DNA from: DAITBA01 sp036824005
Lineage (GTDB): Bacteria; Pseudomonadota; Gammaproteobacteria; Burkholderiales; Rhodocyclaceae
DNA length: 64,000 bases
NCBI GenBank assembly: GCA_036824005.1
Contig: DAITBA010000005.1
Span: 62,001-126,000, forward strand
Reading direction: 5' to 3'
A program made the translations under genes and the position numbers. This document shows positions 26,320 to 35,000 of the stretch, piece after piece. Position 1 is the stretch's first letter. Each line of letters opens with the position of its first letter. Under the pieces are notes generated by a model, which was not told the DNA's origin, searched no databases, and saw only the letters and a list, made by a program, of their open reading frames with translations.

Positions 26320-27744
26320 CTAATTAAACCGCACGTACTCGAAGTCCACTGGCTGGCGGTTGATGCCGGCCATGGGCGGGGCGATCCAGTTGGCGAACTT
26401 GCCCGGCTCGATCACCCGCCCCATGAGTGAGGCGACGAAGGCGCGGTCCTCCTCGGTCGGCAGCCAGTTCTTGTGCTGGTGCGTCCACTCTGCTTCCGAC
26501 AGAACGCGCCCGTCGGGCGACACGCGCACGCCGGAGAAGCTGCCGATCTTGCGGTTGAAGGCCTTGTGCGGCGTCTTGAGGCGGAAGCCGATTCCAGCCT
26601 TCTCGATGATCTTGTTCCAGCGCTCGACGCCGCCGTTGGAGTCCCTGATATAGTCGTCGCGCAGTCGTTCGTTGAGCGACAGCAGCGCCGGCACCTCTTT
26701 CTCCACCAGCTTGTCGCCCACCAATTCCAGGACCTTGTAGGTGTCGTTCTTCAGCATGTGATCGTCGTTGAGCTTCGTCTCCTCGAAGCGGCCTTTCAGC
26801 CCGGAGCTGTAAAAGGTCGCGGCGTTGGACGACTGATCGGCCCCGAAAAGATCAATGGTGACACTGAAGTGGAAGTTCAGGTAGCGCTGGATGGTCTCCA
26901 GATCGATGACGCCGGCGGCCCGCAGCTTCGCCGGATCGTCCGTCTTCAGCTCGTTCATGACCTGGCAGGTGCGCTGGATGGTGCGGCCCACGCCCGTCTC
27001 ACCGACGAACATGTGGTGCGCTTCCTCGGTGAGCATGAACTGGGTGGTGCGGGCGAGGGGATCGAAGCCCGACTCGGCGAGTGCACAGAGCTGGAACTTG
27101 CCGTCGCGGTCGGTGAAGTAGGTGAACATGAAGAACGACAGCCAGTCCGGCGTCTTTTCGTTGAAGGCGCCGAGGATGCGCGGGTTGTCGGCATCACCCG
27201 AGCGCCGCTCGAGCAGGGCCTCGGCCTCCTCGCGCCCGTCGCGGCCGAAGTAGCGGTGCAGCAGATAGACCATGGCCCACAGGTGGCGGCCTTCCTCGAC
27301 GTTTACCTGGAACAGGTTGCGCATGTCATAGAGCGATGGCGCGGTGAGTCCCAGATGACGCTGTTGCTCGACCGAGGCCGGCTCGGTGTCGCCTTGGGCG
27401 ACGATGATGCGCCGCAGGTTGGCACGGTGCTCGCCCGGCACCTCCTGCCAAGCAGCCTCGCCCTTGTGCTCGCCGAAATTCACCTGGCGGTCGGCTTGGG
27501 CCGGGTTGAGGAAAATGCCCCAGCGGTAGTCCGGCATCTTGACATAGCCGAACTGGGCCCAGCCGTCGCGATCGACGCTGACTGCGGTGCGTAGGTAGAC
27601 GTCGAAATCCGTGCTGCCCTCGGGGCCCATGTCGGACCACCAGTGAAGGTAGTTCGGCTGCCAATGCTCCAGCGCGCGCTGCAGGGTCTTGTCTTCCGAA
27701 AGGTTGACGTTGTTGGGGATCTTCTCGCTGTAATCGATGCTCAT
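26320..27744 (-). CDS. boxB: Benzoyl-CoA 2,3-epoxidase oxygenase subunit BoxB
   Basis: 474 residues. The diiron ligands of this class I enzyme are visible: E121, E151-x-x-H154 (EEGRHLWAM), D212 and E241-x-x-H244 (TEEAHHMF), matching those known for Azoarcus BoxB. It uses O2 and electrons from BoxA to form 2,3-epoxybenzoyl-CoA in the cytoplasm. AAGGAG lies 6 nt before ATG at 27744. Near copies of a hairpin repeat flank the gene on both sides, an unusual arrangement discussed under findings. Confidence 0.97.
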   Translation of the reverse strand: MSIDYSEKIPNNVNLSEDKTLQRALEHWQPNYLHWWSDMGPEGSTDFDVYLRTAVSVDRDGWAQFGYVKMPDYRWGIFLNPAQADRQVNFGEHKGEAAWQEVPGEHRANLRRIIVAQGDTEPASVEQQRHLGLTAPSLYDMRNLFQVNVEEGRHLWAMVYLLHRYFGRDGREEAEALLERRSGDADNPRILGAFNEKTPDWLSFFMFTYFTDRDGKFQLCALAESGFDPLARTTQFMLTEEAHHMFVGETGVGRTIQRTCQVMNELKTDDPAKLRAAGVIDLETIQRYLNFHFSVTIDLFGADQSSNAATFYSSGLKGRFEETKLNDDHMLKNDTYKVLELVGDKLVEKEVPALLSLNERLRDDYIRDSNGGVERWNKIIEKAGIGFRLKTPHKAFNRKIGSFSGVRVSPDGRVLSEAEWTHQHKNWLPTEEDRAFVASLMGRVIEPGKFANWIAPPMAGINRQPVDFEYVRFN

Positions 27745-27774
27745 GGTTTCTCCTTGAACCTCCAGTAAATCTCA

Positions 27775-27853
27775 CCACAGAGACACAGAGGCACCGAGAA
27801 AGACACACAGAGAAATTCTCTGTGCAAACCTCTGTGTCTCTGTGCCTCTGTGG
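27775..27853. repeat. Hairpin repeat between boxC and boxB (CACAGAGACAC type)
   Basis: CCACAGAGACACAGAGG begins at 27775 and its complement CCTCTGTGTCTCTGTG...GCCTCTGTGG closes at 27853, with inner arms CACAGAGAAATTCTCTGTG. It is related to the element at 26235-26307 in sequence and in stem-loop form. It lies 30 bp upstream of the boxB start codon and 13 bp after the boxC stop, so it would separate the two coding parts in the polycistronic message. Confidence 0.8.
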
Positions 27854-27866
27854 TTCATGCGTTCCC

Positions 27867-29534
27867 TTACACTCGTTCCCAATTGAATCTCGCCTTGTTG
27901 CCGGTGCCGAAAACCTTCAGTGCGCCGGTTTCCCCGACCGCGTTCGGGCGGATGAATATCCAGTTCTGCCACGCGGACAGGCGGCCGAAGACGCGCGATT
28001 CCATGGTTTCGGTGACGCCGAAACGCAGGTTGGCCTCCATCCCGGTGAGTGCGTCGGGCGACATGCTGGCGCGTTCCTCCAGCACGATGCGGATCTCGTC
28101 GGCCCAGTCCAGTTCGTCGGGCGCGGCGGTGATCAGACCCAACTCCAGCGCCTGTTGCGGTGCGAGCTTCCTGCCCAGGGCGGCGCGCACCGCGGCCAGC
28201 GGCTCGGCCTCACGGTAGTAGCGCGAGTCGATGCGCGATAGGCCATCGACGCGCGGATAGGTGCCGAAGTTGAGTTCCGAGACCGCGAGCGCGTTCTCCG
28301 GCTGATCGAGCATGTAGCTGCGGTCTGCGGCCAGGGCAATCTCCAGCAGCGTGCCGGCGAAGCAGGAGCCGGGCTCGATGAGCGCGATCATGGTCCGCGA
28401 GGACACGTCCAGGCGCGCCAACGTCCGGCGTAGCATGCCGATGGTCTCGCGCACGAGCCAGTGGTTCTTGTGCTGAGCTAGCGTCGCGTCGGCGGCGAGC
28501 ACCGCGTCGGCGTCACCGGCGGTCTTCAGGATCCACGTGCCCAGCTCCAGATTGTTGGTCCGCAGACTGAGGATGGCGTCGTCGAGCTCACGTGCCATCT
28601 GCAGCGGCCACCAGTCGGCGCCGGCGGCGACGATGCCGTCGATGTCCTGGGGCTGCGGCCCGGTCGGCGCTTTAACGGTGAGGGTCGCCCGGCGCACCGC
28701 AGCGTCGACGCGCGCATCGACGAACTCGTAGTGGTAGCCCGCATCGTCGATGGTCCGCTTGAGCGGCGCCAGGACAATGCCCTTGGCATCGGCTGGCCGG
28801 TCGCTTTGCGCCGCCAGTTCCTGCGCACGGCGTTTCACTGCCTCGGGGAACTGCTGCGGCTTGACCACTGCGTCCACGAGGCGCCATTCCTTGGCGCGCT
28901 GGCCGCGCACGCCTTCGGTGGTGGTGCAGAAGATGTCGGCGAGGTCGCGGCGGACCTTGCGCTTGTCCGTGACGCGTGTCAGGCCGCCGGTGCCCGGCAG
29001 TACGCCAAGCAGCGGCACCTCCGGCAGGCTGACCGCCGAGGAGCGGTCATCCACCAGCATGATTTCGTCGCAGGCCAACGCCAACTCATAACCGCCGCCG
29101 GCCGTGGTGCCGTTGCAGGCGGCGATGAATTTCAGGCCCGAATGGCGGCTGGAGTCCTCGATGCCGTTGCGCGTCTCGTTGGTGAACTTGCAGAAATTCA
29201 CCTTCCAGGCGTGGCTCGACAGACCGAGCATGAAGATGTTGGCGCCGGAGCAGAAGATGCGCTCCTTGCCGCTGGTGACGACGACACTCTTGACTTCGGG
29301 ATGCTCGAAGCGGATGCGTTGCAGGGCGTCGTGCAACTCGATGTCCACGCCCAGGTCGTAGGAATTGAGCTTGAGCTTGTAGCCCGGACGGATCCCGCCG
29401 TCCTCCTTGATGTCAAGTACCAGGTTCGCGACCGGGCCGTCGAACTTCAGGTGCCAGTGAACATATCGGTCCGGATGGGTCTGGTAGTCCACCCGCGGAC
29501 CGCCACCCGCATTGATCGCAACTGCCGTTTCCAT
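27867..29534 (-). CDS. boxC: 2,3-Epoxybenzoyl-CoA dihydrolase BoxC
   Basis: 555 residues of the crotonase superfamily in the long two-domain form particular to BoxC. IFCSGANIFMLGLSSHAWKV is the oxyanion-hole strand, ACNGTTAGGGYELALACDEI and VSLPEVPLLGVLPGTGGLTR the active-site region; a second crotonase-like half follows from ~330 (MIALIEPGSCFAGTLLEIAL). The enzyme opens and cleaves the epoxide ring to 3,4-dehydroadipyl-CoA semialdehyde and formate. GGAGGAGAAG lies just before ATG at 29534. It starts 26 bp after the end of boxR. Confidence 0.96.
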   Translation of the reverse strand: METAVAINAGGGPRVDYQTHPDRYVHWHLKFDGPVANLVLDIKEDGGIRPGYKLKLNSYDLGVDIELHDALQRIRFEHPEVKSVVVTSGKERIFCSGANIFMLGLSSHAWKVNFCKFTNETRNGIEDSSRHSGLKFIAACNGTTAGGGYELALACDEIMLVDDRSSAVSLPEVPLLGVLPGTGGLTRVTDKRKVRRDLADIFCTTTEGVRGQRAKEWRLVDAVVKPQQFPEAVKRRAQELAAQSDRPADAKGIVLAPLKRTIDDAGYHYEFVDARVDAAVRRATLTVKAPTGPQPQDIDGIVAAGADWWPLQMARELDDAILSLRTNNLELGTWILKTAGDADAVLAADATLAQHKNHWLVRETIGMLRRTLARLDVSSRTMIALIEPGSCFAGTLLEIALAADRSYMLDQPENALAVSELNFGTYPRVDGLSRIDSRYYREAEPLAAVRAALGRKLAPQQALELGLITAAPDELDWADEIRIVLEERASMSPDALTGMEANLRFGVTETMESRVFGRLSAWQNWIFIRPNAVGETGALKVFGTGNKARFNWERV

Positions 29535-29560
29535 CTTCTCCTCCTTACGTTTTCAAGAAT

Positions 29561-30460
29561 TCAAACCAAGACCGTGTCCCGCAACTTGGCGAGACTCGTC
29601 TCCGGCGTCGCGCCGGAGGTGTCCACGACGGCGTCGGCTTTGCTGTACAAGGCCTCCCGTGCGGCCAGTATCCGCTTCAGATCCTCCATTGCTTCCTCGT
29701 TACCAGCCATGGGCCGCAGATCTCCCTGGGCCAGCACGCGCGCCATGTGTTCTTCCGGGGCGGCCTTGAGCCACACGGTGTAGCAATTGCCGAGCAGCAG
29801 CTTGAATGCCTCCTCTTCGGCGACGATGCCGCCGCCGACCGAGATCACCGCGCGCTCGTTGTCCTTGATCAGCCGCTCCAGGCATCGCCGTTCGATGCGT
29901 CGATAGCCGGACTGTCCGTAGAGCGCGAACATCTCATTCAGGGGCAGACCGGTCTCTCGCTCGACCTCACGGTTGATCTCGATGAAGGGCACGCGCAACT
30001 CCCTGGCCAGCAGATTGCCCAACGTGCTCTTGCCGGCGCCACGCAAGCCGATGAGGGCGATGCGCTTGCGCCGCGATGCTTCCTCGTGGCCGAACTCGCG
30101 CATCAGGCGAAAGATCACGTCTTCCAAACGGTGCGCCGGGATGCGTTCGAGGAAGCGGCGGATCAGCCGTTTCTCCACCGAGTCTTCCTGCTCCGGCAGC
30201 AATACCTCGCCGAGTGTGACGTTGAGCGCGGCGGCAACCCGGCGCAGCAGCATGATGGAAATGTTGCCTTCGCCGGATTCGAGATGCCCCAGGTAGCGCT
30301 CGGAGACGTCGGCCTCGCGCGCCAGGAGCTTGCGTGCCATGCCACGGCGCTCGCGCAACTCACGTACGCGCTTACCCAGCGCAACCAGAAAGTCGGCGTC
30401 GGCCGAAGATATCGGCCCGCTCGGCTGCAATTGCGGCGTCAGGTCCGCTTGCGTACTCAT
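29561..30460 (-). CDS. boxR: BoxR/BzdR-type regulator (XRE HTH fused to shikimate-kinase-like domain)
   Basis: 299 residues from ATG at 30460. Residues ~22-85 are an XRE helix-turn-helix (LGKRVRELRERRGMARKLLA, YLGHLESGEGNISIML). From ~130 comes a shikimate-kinase-like domain with Walker A GLRGAGKST at 138-146 and SVGGGIV, but the substrate-binding acidic pair of true kinases is lost (FIEINREVERETG). In BzdR and BoxR this domain senses benzoyl-CoA and releases repression. It heads the box genes (26 bp to boxC), and is divergent from a DUF4863 gene across 300 bp with repeated operator-like modules. Confidence 0.95.
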   Translation of the reverse strand: MSTQADLTPQLQPSGPISSADADFLVALGKRVRELRERRGMARKLLAREADVSERYLGHLESGEGNISIMLLRRVAAALNVTLGEVLLPEQEDSVEKRLIRRFLERIPAHRLEDVIFRLMREFGHEEASRRKRIALIGLRGAGKSTLGNLLARELRVPFIEINREVERETGLPLNEMFALYGQSGYRRIERRCLERLIKDNERAVISVGGGIVAEEEAFKLLLGNCYTVWLKAAPEEHMARVLAQGDLRPMAGNEEAMEDLKRILAAREALYSKADAVVDTSGATPETSLAKLRDTVLV

Positions 30461-30494
30461 GTTCTTACAGTCATCCGTGTGCCTACTGGTATAA

Positions 30495-30534
30495 CGCAAT
30501 ATAATACATCGGCACTGTATCGTCAAGCATTATT
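30495..30534 (-). promoter_or_regulatory. boxR promoter with operator-like module
   Basis: On the minus strand: AATAATGCTTGAC (30534-30522) then GTATTATATTGCG (30507-30495). TTGACG is the -35 box, and TATATT 17 bp on is the -10 box; TATTAT also fits. The AATAATGC and TATTGCG-type elements recur at the opposite promoter, so they are probable BoxR sites. An additional GCAATAA element lies near 30555. Promoter boxes are read directly; protein binding is inferred. Confidence 0.6.
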
Positions 30535-30644
30535 GTGCTAGTCCCACAGTTTATGCAATAACACATTGATTGTACTTAGATGCCGTACAAGTAACAAAAG
30601 CTCCGTGCGTTCCAATTGACTTGGGTGGCGCATTGTCTGTGTAA

Positions 30645-30686
30645 AATAATGCTTGACCGGAGCGTGAGGATAGGTATTATAATGCG
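30645..30686 (+). promoter_or_regulatory. Promoter of the DUF4863-hydrolase genes with matching operator-like module
   Basis: AATAATGC at 30645-30652, TTGACC (-35) at 30653-30658, TATTAT or TATAAT (-10) at 30675-30683, then ATGCG. The start AATAATGCTTGAC and the end GTATTATAATGCG are nearly identical to those of the boxR promoter, but on the other strand. Binding by BoxR at both would give coordinated benzoyl-CoA-dependent control. The promoter call is strong in a GC-rich genome; the regulator is inferred. Confidence 0.65.
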
Positions 30687-30759
30687 CACACCATCTGCGA
30701 TGGCAGGACAAGTCGCACCAAATGTCCGCACGACACCCGGCAACCAAGGAGCAAACCCC

Positions 30760-31227
30760 ATGACTCCCGAACAGTTTCACGAACTGATTACGCGCGTAAC
30801 TGGCCATATCGCCGGCATGCCCCTCGACCAACACCTGGAGGCGGAACTGAATCGGCGCTTTCCTGCCGGCGGAGAGGATGTCGCGGCGATCTCCGACGCC
30901 TGCCGCAATGCCATTTCCGCGGGTTGGATGTGCGAGCGCGAGGCTGGCGGCATCAAATATGGCCGCGTTATCAAACCGGGGGCGAGCACCGCTGGCTACA
31001 GCGTGGACGTCGTGGACATGGATGAGGTCGTTGGGCCACACCATCGCCATCCCAATGGCGAGATCGACCTGATCATGCCACTTGCCGGCGATGCGAAGTT
31101 TGACGGCCGCGGTGCTGGCTGGCTCGTTTATGGTCCCGACAGCAGTCACAGCCCCACTGTGAGCGGAGGCCGCGCACTGGTGTTGTATCTGCTGCCGCAG
31201 GGCGCGATCGAGTTCGCCAGACCGTGA
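30760..31227 (+). CDS. DUF4863 family protein (4-hydroxylaminobenzoate-lyase-like)
   Basis: 155 residues from ATG at 30760, with AAGGAG upstream. It starts MTPEQFHELITRVTGHIAGM, and has GPHHRHPNGEIDLIMPL (a histidine cluster suited to metal binding in a cupin-like barrel) and VSGGRALVLYLLPQGAIEF. The family includes the 4-hydroxylaminobenzoate lyase of nitrobenzoate degradation but is also regularly found next to box genes, where its role is not established. It is the first gene of the divergent transcript and is followed after 33 bp by an alpha/beta hydrolase. Confidence 0.8.
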   Translation: MTPEQFHELITRVTGHIAGMPLDQHLEAELNRRFPAGGEDVAAISDACRNAISAGWMCEREAGGIKYGRVIKPGASTAGYSVDVVDMDEVVGPHHRHPNGEIDLIMPLAGDAKFDGRGAGWLVYGPDSSHSPTVSGGRALVLYLLPQGAIEFARP

Positions 31228-31260
31228 GCGGAGCGTAACAGTCGGCGAAGGGATATTGCT

Positions 31261-32085
31261 TTGACCTTGAGCGATCTGCCGGCCCGGCGCGAACTGCCGG
31301 TCCATCAACCCGTACGCTTCGTCGAGGTGTGCGGACAGCGGCTGGAATATGTGGACATTCCAGCCCACCAGGTGCACCGTCCGCCGCTCGTGTTCATGCA
31401 CGAAGGACTCGGCTCGGTGGCCATGTGGCGGGATTTTCCAGCGCGTGTCGCGGCTGCCACGGGCTGCCGGACCGTCTTCTACTCACGCCACGGCCACGGG
31501 CGCTCCTCGCCATTTCCGGCGCCGCACACCGTGCGCTTCATGCACGAGGAGGCGCTGCAGGTGATGCCGGCGCTATTCCAGGCGCTCGGCCTGGAGCGGC
31601 CGGTGCTGATCGGCCATTCCACCGGTGCCTCCATGTCTCTGATCCACGCCGGGGCGGATCAGTGGCCGGCAGCCGGCGTGGTGGCCATGGCGCCGCTGTG
31701 CTTCGTCGAGGAATTCAATCTGGACAGCATTCGCGCGGCGAAAGACGTGTTCCGCAACACCGACATGAAACAGAAGCTGGCCCGCTACCACGACGATCCG
31801 GAGGCCGTGTTCTGGAGCTGGAACAACATCTGGCTCGATCCGGCATTCAAGGTCTGGAGCATCGAGGACTACCTCTCCGGCATACGCTGCCCGGTGCTGG
31901 CGATCCTGGGCGAGGACGACGAGTACAGTACCCAGCTTCAGATCGACGCTATTTTGAAACACGCGGTCAACGCGCCGAACGTGGAATATCTCAGGCTCGC
32001 CGACTGCCGTCACTCCCCGCACCGCGACCAGCCGGAGACGCTGCTGGTGAGTCTGGCGCAGTTCATCGACGAGGTGACGCAGTAG
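31261..32085 (+). CDS. Alpha/beta hydrolase of the box cluster
   Basis: 274 residues beginning at a TTG (MTLSDLPARRELPVHQP), with GAAGGGA a little upstream. Nucleophile Ser120 in LIGHSTGASM, acidic residue D219/D220 in LGEDDEYST and His251 or His254 in CRHSPHRDQPE complete the triad. HEGLGSVAMWRDFP is the oxyanion region. Such hydrolases accompany box genes and may act as a thioesterase or on ring-opened intermediates, but no substrate is proven. Transcribed with the DUF4863 gene under the promoter at 30645-30686. Confidence 0.85.
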   Translation: MTLSDLPARRELPVHQPVRFVEVCGQRLEYVDIPAHQVHRPPLVFMHEGLGSVAMWRDFPARVAAATGCRTVFYSRHGHGRSSPFPAPHTVRFMHEEALQVMPALFQALGLERPVLIGHSTGASMSLIHAGADQWPAAGVVAMAPLCFVEEFNLDSIRAAKDVFRNTDMKQKLARYHDDPEAVFWSWNNIWLDPAFKVWSIEDYLSGIRCPVLAILGEDDEYSTQLQIDAILKHAVNAPNVEYLRLADCRHSPHRDQPETLLVSLAQFIDEVTQ

Positions 32086-32097
32086 TCGCGTCGCAAT

Positions 32098-35000
32098 CTA
32101 CGGTGCCCGGTCGCTGAAGAAAGGCTTGACCGGGCGCGGCGGGAAGTGAATGGGATCGGCCTGCGGCTCGAACCAGTAGCGCAGGAACACCGAGCCCATG
32201 CCCTGCGCATAGTCGCGGGTGTTGTCGAAGCCCAGTGTGCCACCCACGAACAGGTGCGACGAGACTTTGTACTCGAGCGCGCCATGGAGATTCACACCAA
32301 TTCCCGTGGTGCTGTTGCTGCCATGCACGGTTTCCAGACCGAGGGCAGGGTTGAGCGCCGCGCGCTGCTCCAAGGCGCTCTGCAGTGCAGCGTCCTTCGG
32401 AAAGTAGGGCGCGCTGTCCTGGCGGAAGCGCTGCACGCCGATCGAGCCCCTGAGCTGATAAGCGAGGCGTCCGAAGCGCCCGGTCCATTCGACGGGGAGG
32501 CTCAGATGCACGTAGCTTTGCGGGCTGAAGTAGCCGCCATGGCCGAGGGTAAAGAAGCCGAGATTCTTATCGTAGCGCAGGAAAGTCAGATCCACGCCGC
32601 CCGTGACCCGCATGTCAACGGTGCGCAGCAGGTGCTTGTAGGCGCCCGCACCTGCCTGCAGGACGTTGTTGGAGGCGACTTCCTCGCCTGTGAGCGAGCG
32701 GTAGCCAAGATTGCCGTAAAGCCCGTAGGGCCCCCGGTCCCAGGTGACATCGAAGCGCGCGCCGGTGGCGCGCCCGCCGCCCCAGGTGCGGCCAGTGACG
32801 TTGTCGCGGGTTCCGGAGTATGACAGCAGGCTTTCGGTGACGGCGCGCCGCGACAATTCTAAGCTCAGGTACGTGTCGCCGATGCGCGGCATGAGGCGCA
32901 GGCCGCCGACGAGGTAGCGCACGGGGAAACCGATCGGTGTCGTGCCGATGTCGACGCCGAAGGCGCGTGTATCGTACGCGAGTCCCAGCGCGACGCCGGA
33001 CTCCTTCTGCGCCAGGCTGCCGCTGACGCCCGGCACGACCAGGCCGTTGGCGCCAAAGCGCCGCGCCCGGGTGCTGTTGCCGAGATCAAGGCTGCCGGCA
33101 TCGAGGAAGACGGGGACTGCGCGGGCCGTGAGTCGGCCTTCATATCCGGGCGCGATGCTCGCCTCGATCGGCAACTCGACATCGTTGAGCTTGTCCAGGC
33201 CCGCTTCGCCGCGCCGCACGCGCCACCAGGCGGCCCCCGCGACGTAGCTGCTGTAGCGCGAGCGCAGATCGACGATATCCTGCTGCACACCCGAGCGACT
33301 CTGCGGCGCGGACGCTTCCTCTTCCAGCGCTAGCGCGCGCTCGAAGTGCTTCATGGCGACGGCATCCTTGTCCTGAGCACGGGCGAGGCGGCCAGCCAGC
33401 GCGGCAACGCGCGCGTCATTGGGATGCCGCTGTGATGCATCGGCCATGAGTGCATCGGCATGCGGATAGTCTTTCAGATCCATGGCCGTGCCGATGGCGA
33501 GCAGGCGGGCGTCCAGATTCTGCGGCTCGCGCTTGAGTACCGCTTCGTACAACTCCAAAGCGCGCTCCTTATCGCCCGCGGCGCCATGCACCTGCCCTTG
33601 AGCGAGCAGGAGTTTCGGATGCCCGGGGCGCTGCGCCAGCAACGGGGCGAGATAGGTGTGGGCTTCCTGGTAGCGGCCGGCCAGGCGCGCGGCCTCGGCC
33701 TGACGCAGTGCCAGCGCCAGCTTCAGTTCGTCCAGGTCGGCGCGCTCGCCGGCGGCGAGCGATTCGCCATCGAGTTGCCGCAGCAGCGGTTCGAGCTCGG
33801 TGAGCTTGTCGGTCTTCAGCAGAACGGAGGCATACTGCAGGCGCACGGCGGCAGAGGGTTTGTCGCTCTGCGCGAGCGCCTTTCGAACGAGCGCCTCGGC
33901 GCGGGCCGTGTCGCCCAGCTGCAGATAGGCGGCGGAAAGCTCCGCAAGCAAGCCGGGATCGTCACCGGCCGCACTTTCGATTTCCGCCAGCCTCTGGCGT
34001 GCGTCTGCCTCTTTCCCCTGGCGCGCCAAAGCCGTGGCCTGCTCGAGCTGCACGCGCTGCGAGAGTTGCCTGTGCAGCTGCACCATCTCGGGCGTTCGCG
34101 CCGCCGCGGGTATGCGCTCGAGCGTCGCCAGCCCCTCGCGCCACTGGCGCTGCTCGCCGCTGAAGATGGCGCCGGCCAGTAGCGCTTCCGGCTGCTCGGC
34201 CGGGGCGCCGCTGAGCGCATCGGCCAGCGCGCGCGCCTGGGCAGTGGCGCCCTCGCGCCGGTAGAGGCGCGCAAGATCGAGCTTTACCCACGGGTTGTCG
34301 GGCTCGGCCAGCAGGGCGTCCTCCAGAGCTTTTTTCGCCGCTGCGTGATTGCCCCGGGACTGGGCCAGGCGCGCCTGCGCCCGTGCCACGTTGGCGCGCA
34401 GGCGCTTCGGCTCAGCCATGGCCGCGTACTGCTTATCCGTGAGGGTGCCGGCCAGCGCGACGGCTTCCTCATCCCGTTTCTGCTGCGCCAGCAGGTTGAT
34501 GAGGCCGCGCGTCGCCTCGGCGTGCCTCGGCGAACGGGCGAGCACTTCGCGGTACTTCTCTTCGGCGGCGCGCAATTCGCCGCGCGCGGCGAGCGCATCG
34601 GCCAGCCCCACATGGGCGGTCGGCTCCTTGGGATTGACGCGAATCGCTTCCTGCAGCGCCCGCTCGGCGTCGCCCGCCTTGCCGGCACGGCGCGCGTCGT
34701 CCGCTTCGTTGACCAGCGCCCAGTAGGTCGCGGTCTGAAGCGCCTGGTTCCATCTTGTCTTTGACCTCGGCGCGACCGTCGTTGCACGTTGGAGCAGGTC
34801 ACGCGCTTCGGCAAAGCGCTCCTGGCGCAGGCGCACGATGCCCAAGCCGGCTAGCGCTTCTGCATCCTGGGGATTCTTGGTCAGCCGCTGCTGGAAGCCC
34901 GCCTCGGCCTTGGCCAGATCGCGCAGATCCATACGCGGCGCACTGCCCCACCGTCGCGGTTGGGTCAGCCGGTCACGCACCGCCCAATCCTGCGGATATT

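Noticed and set aside
26235..27853. CACAGAG repeats as a CRISPR-like array.
   Set aside because: Only two elements, each internally palindromic, separated by a full gene and without equal spacers or cas genes.
30760..31227. Calling the DUF4863 gene a proven 4-hydroxylaminobenzoate lyase.
   Set aside because: No other nitrobenzoate genes are near and the box context points elsewhere, so only the family is stated.
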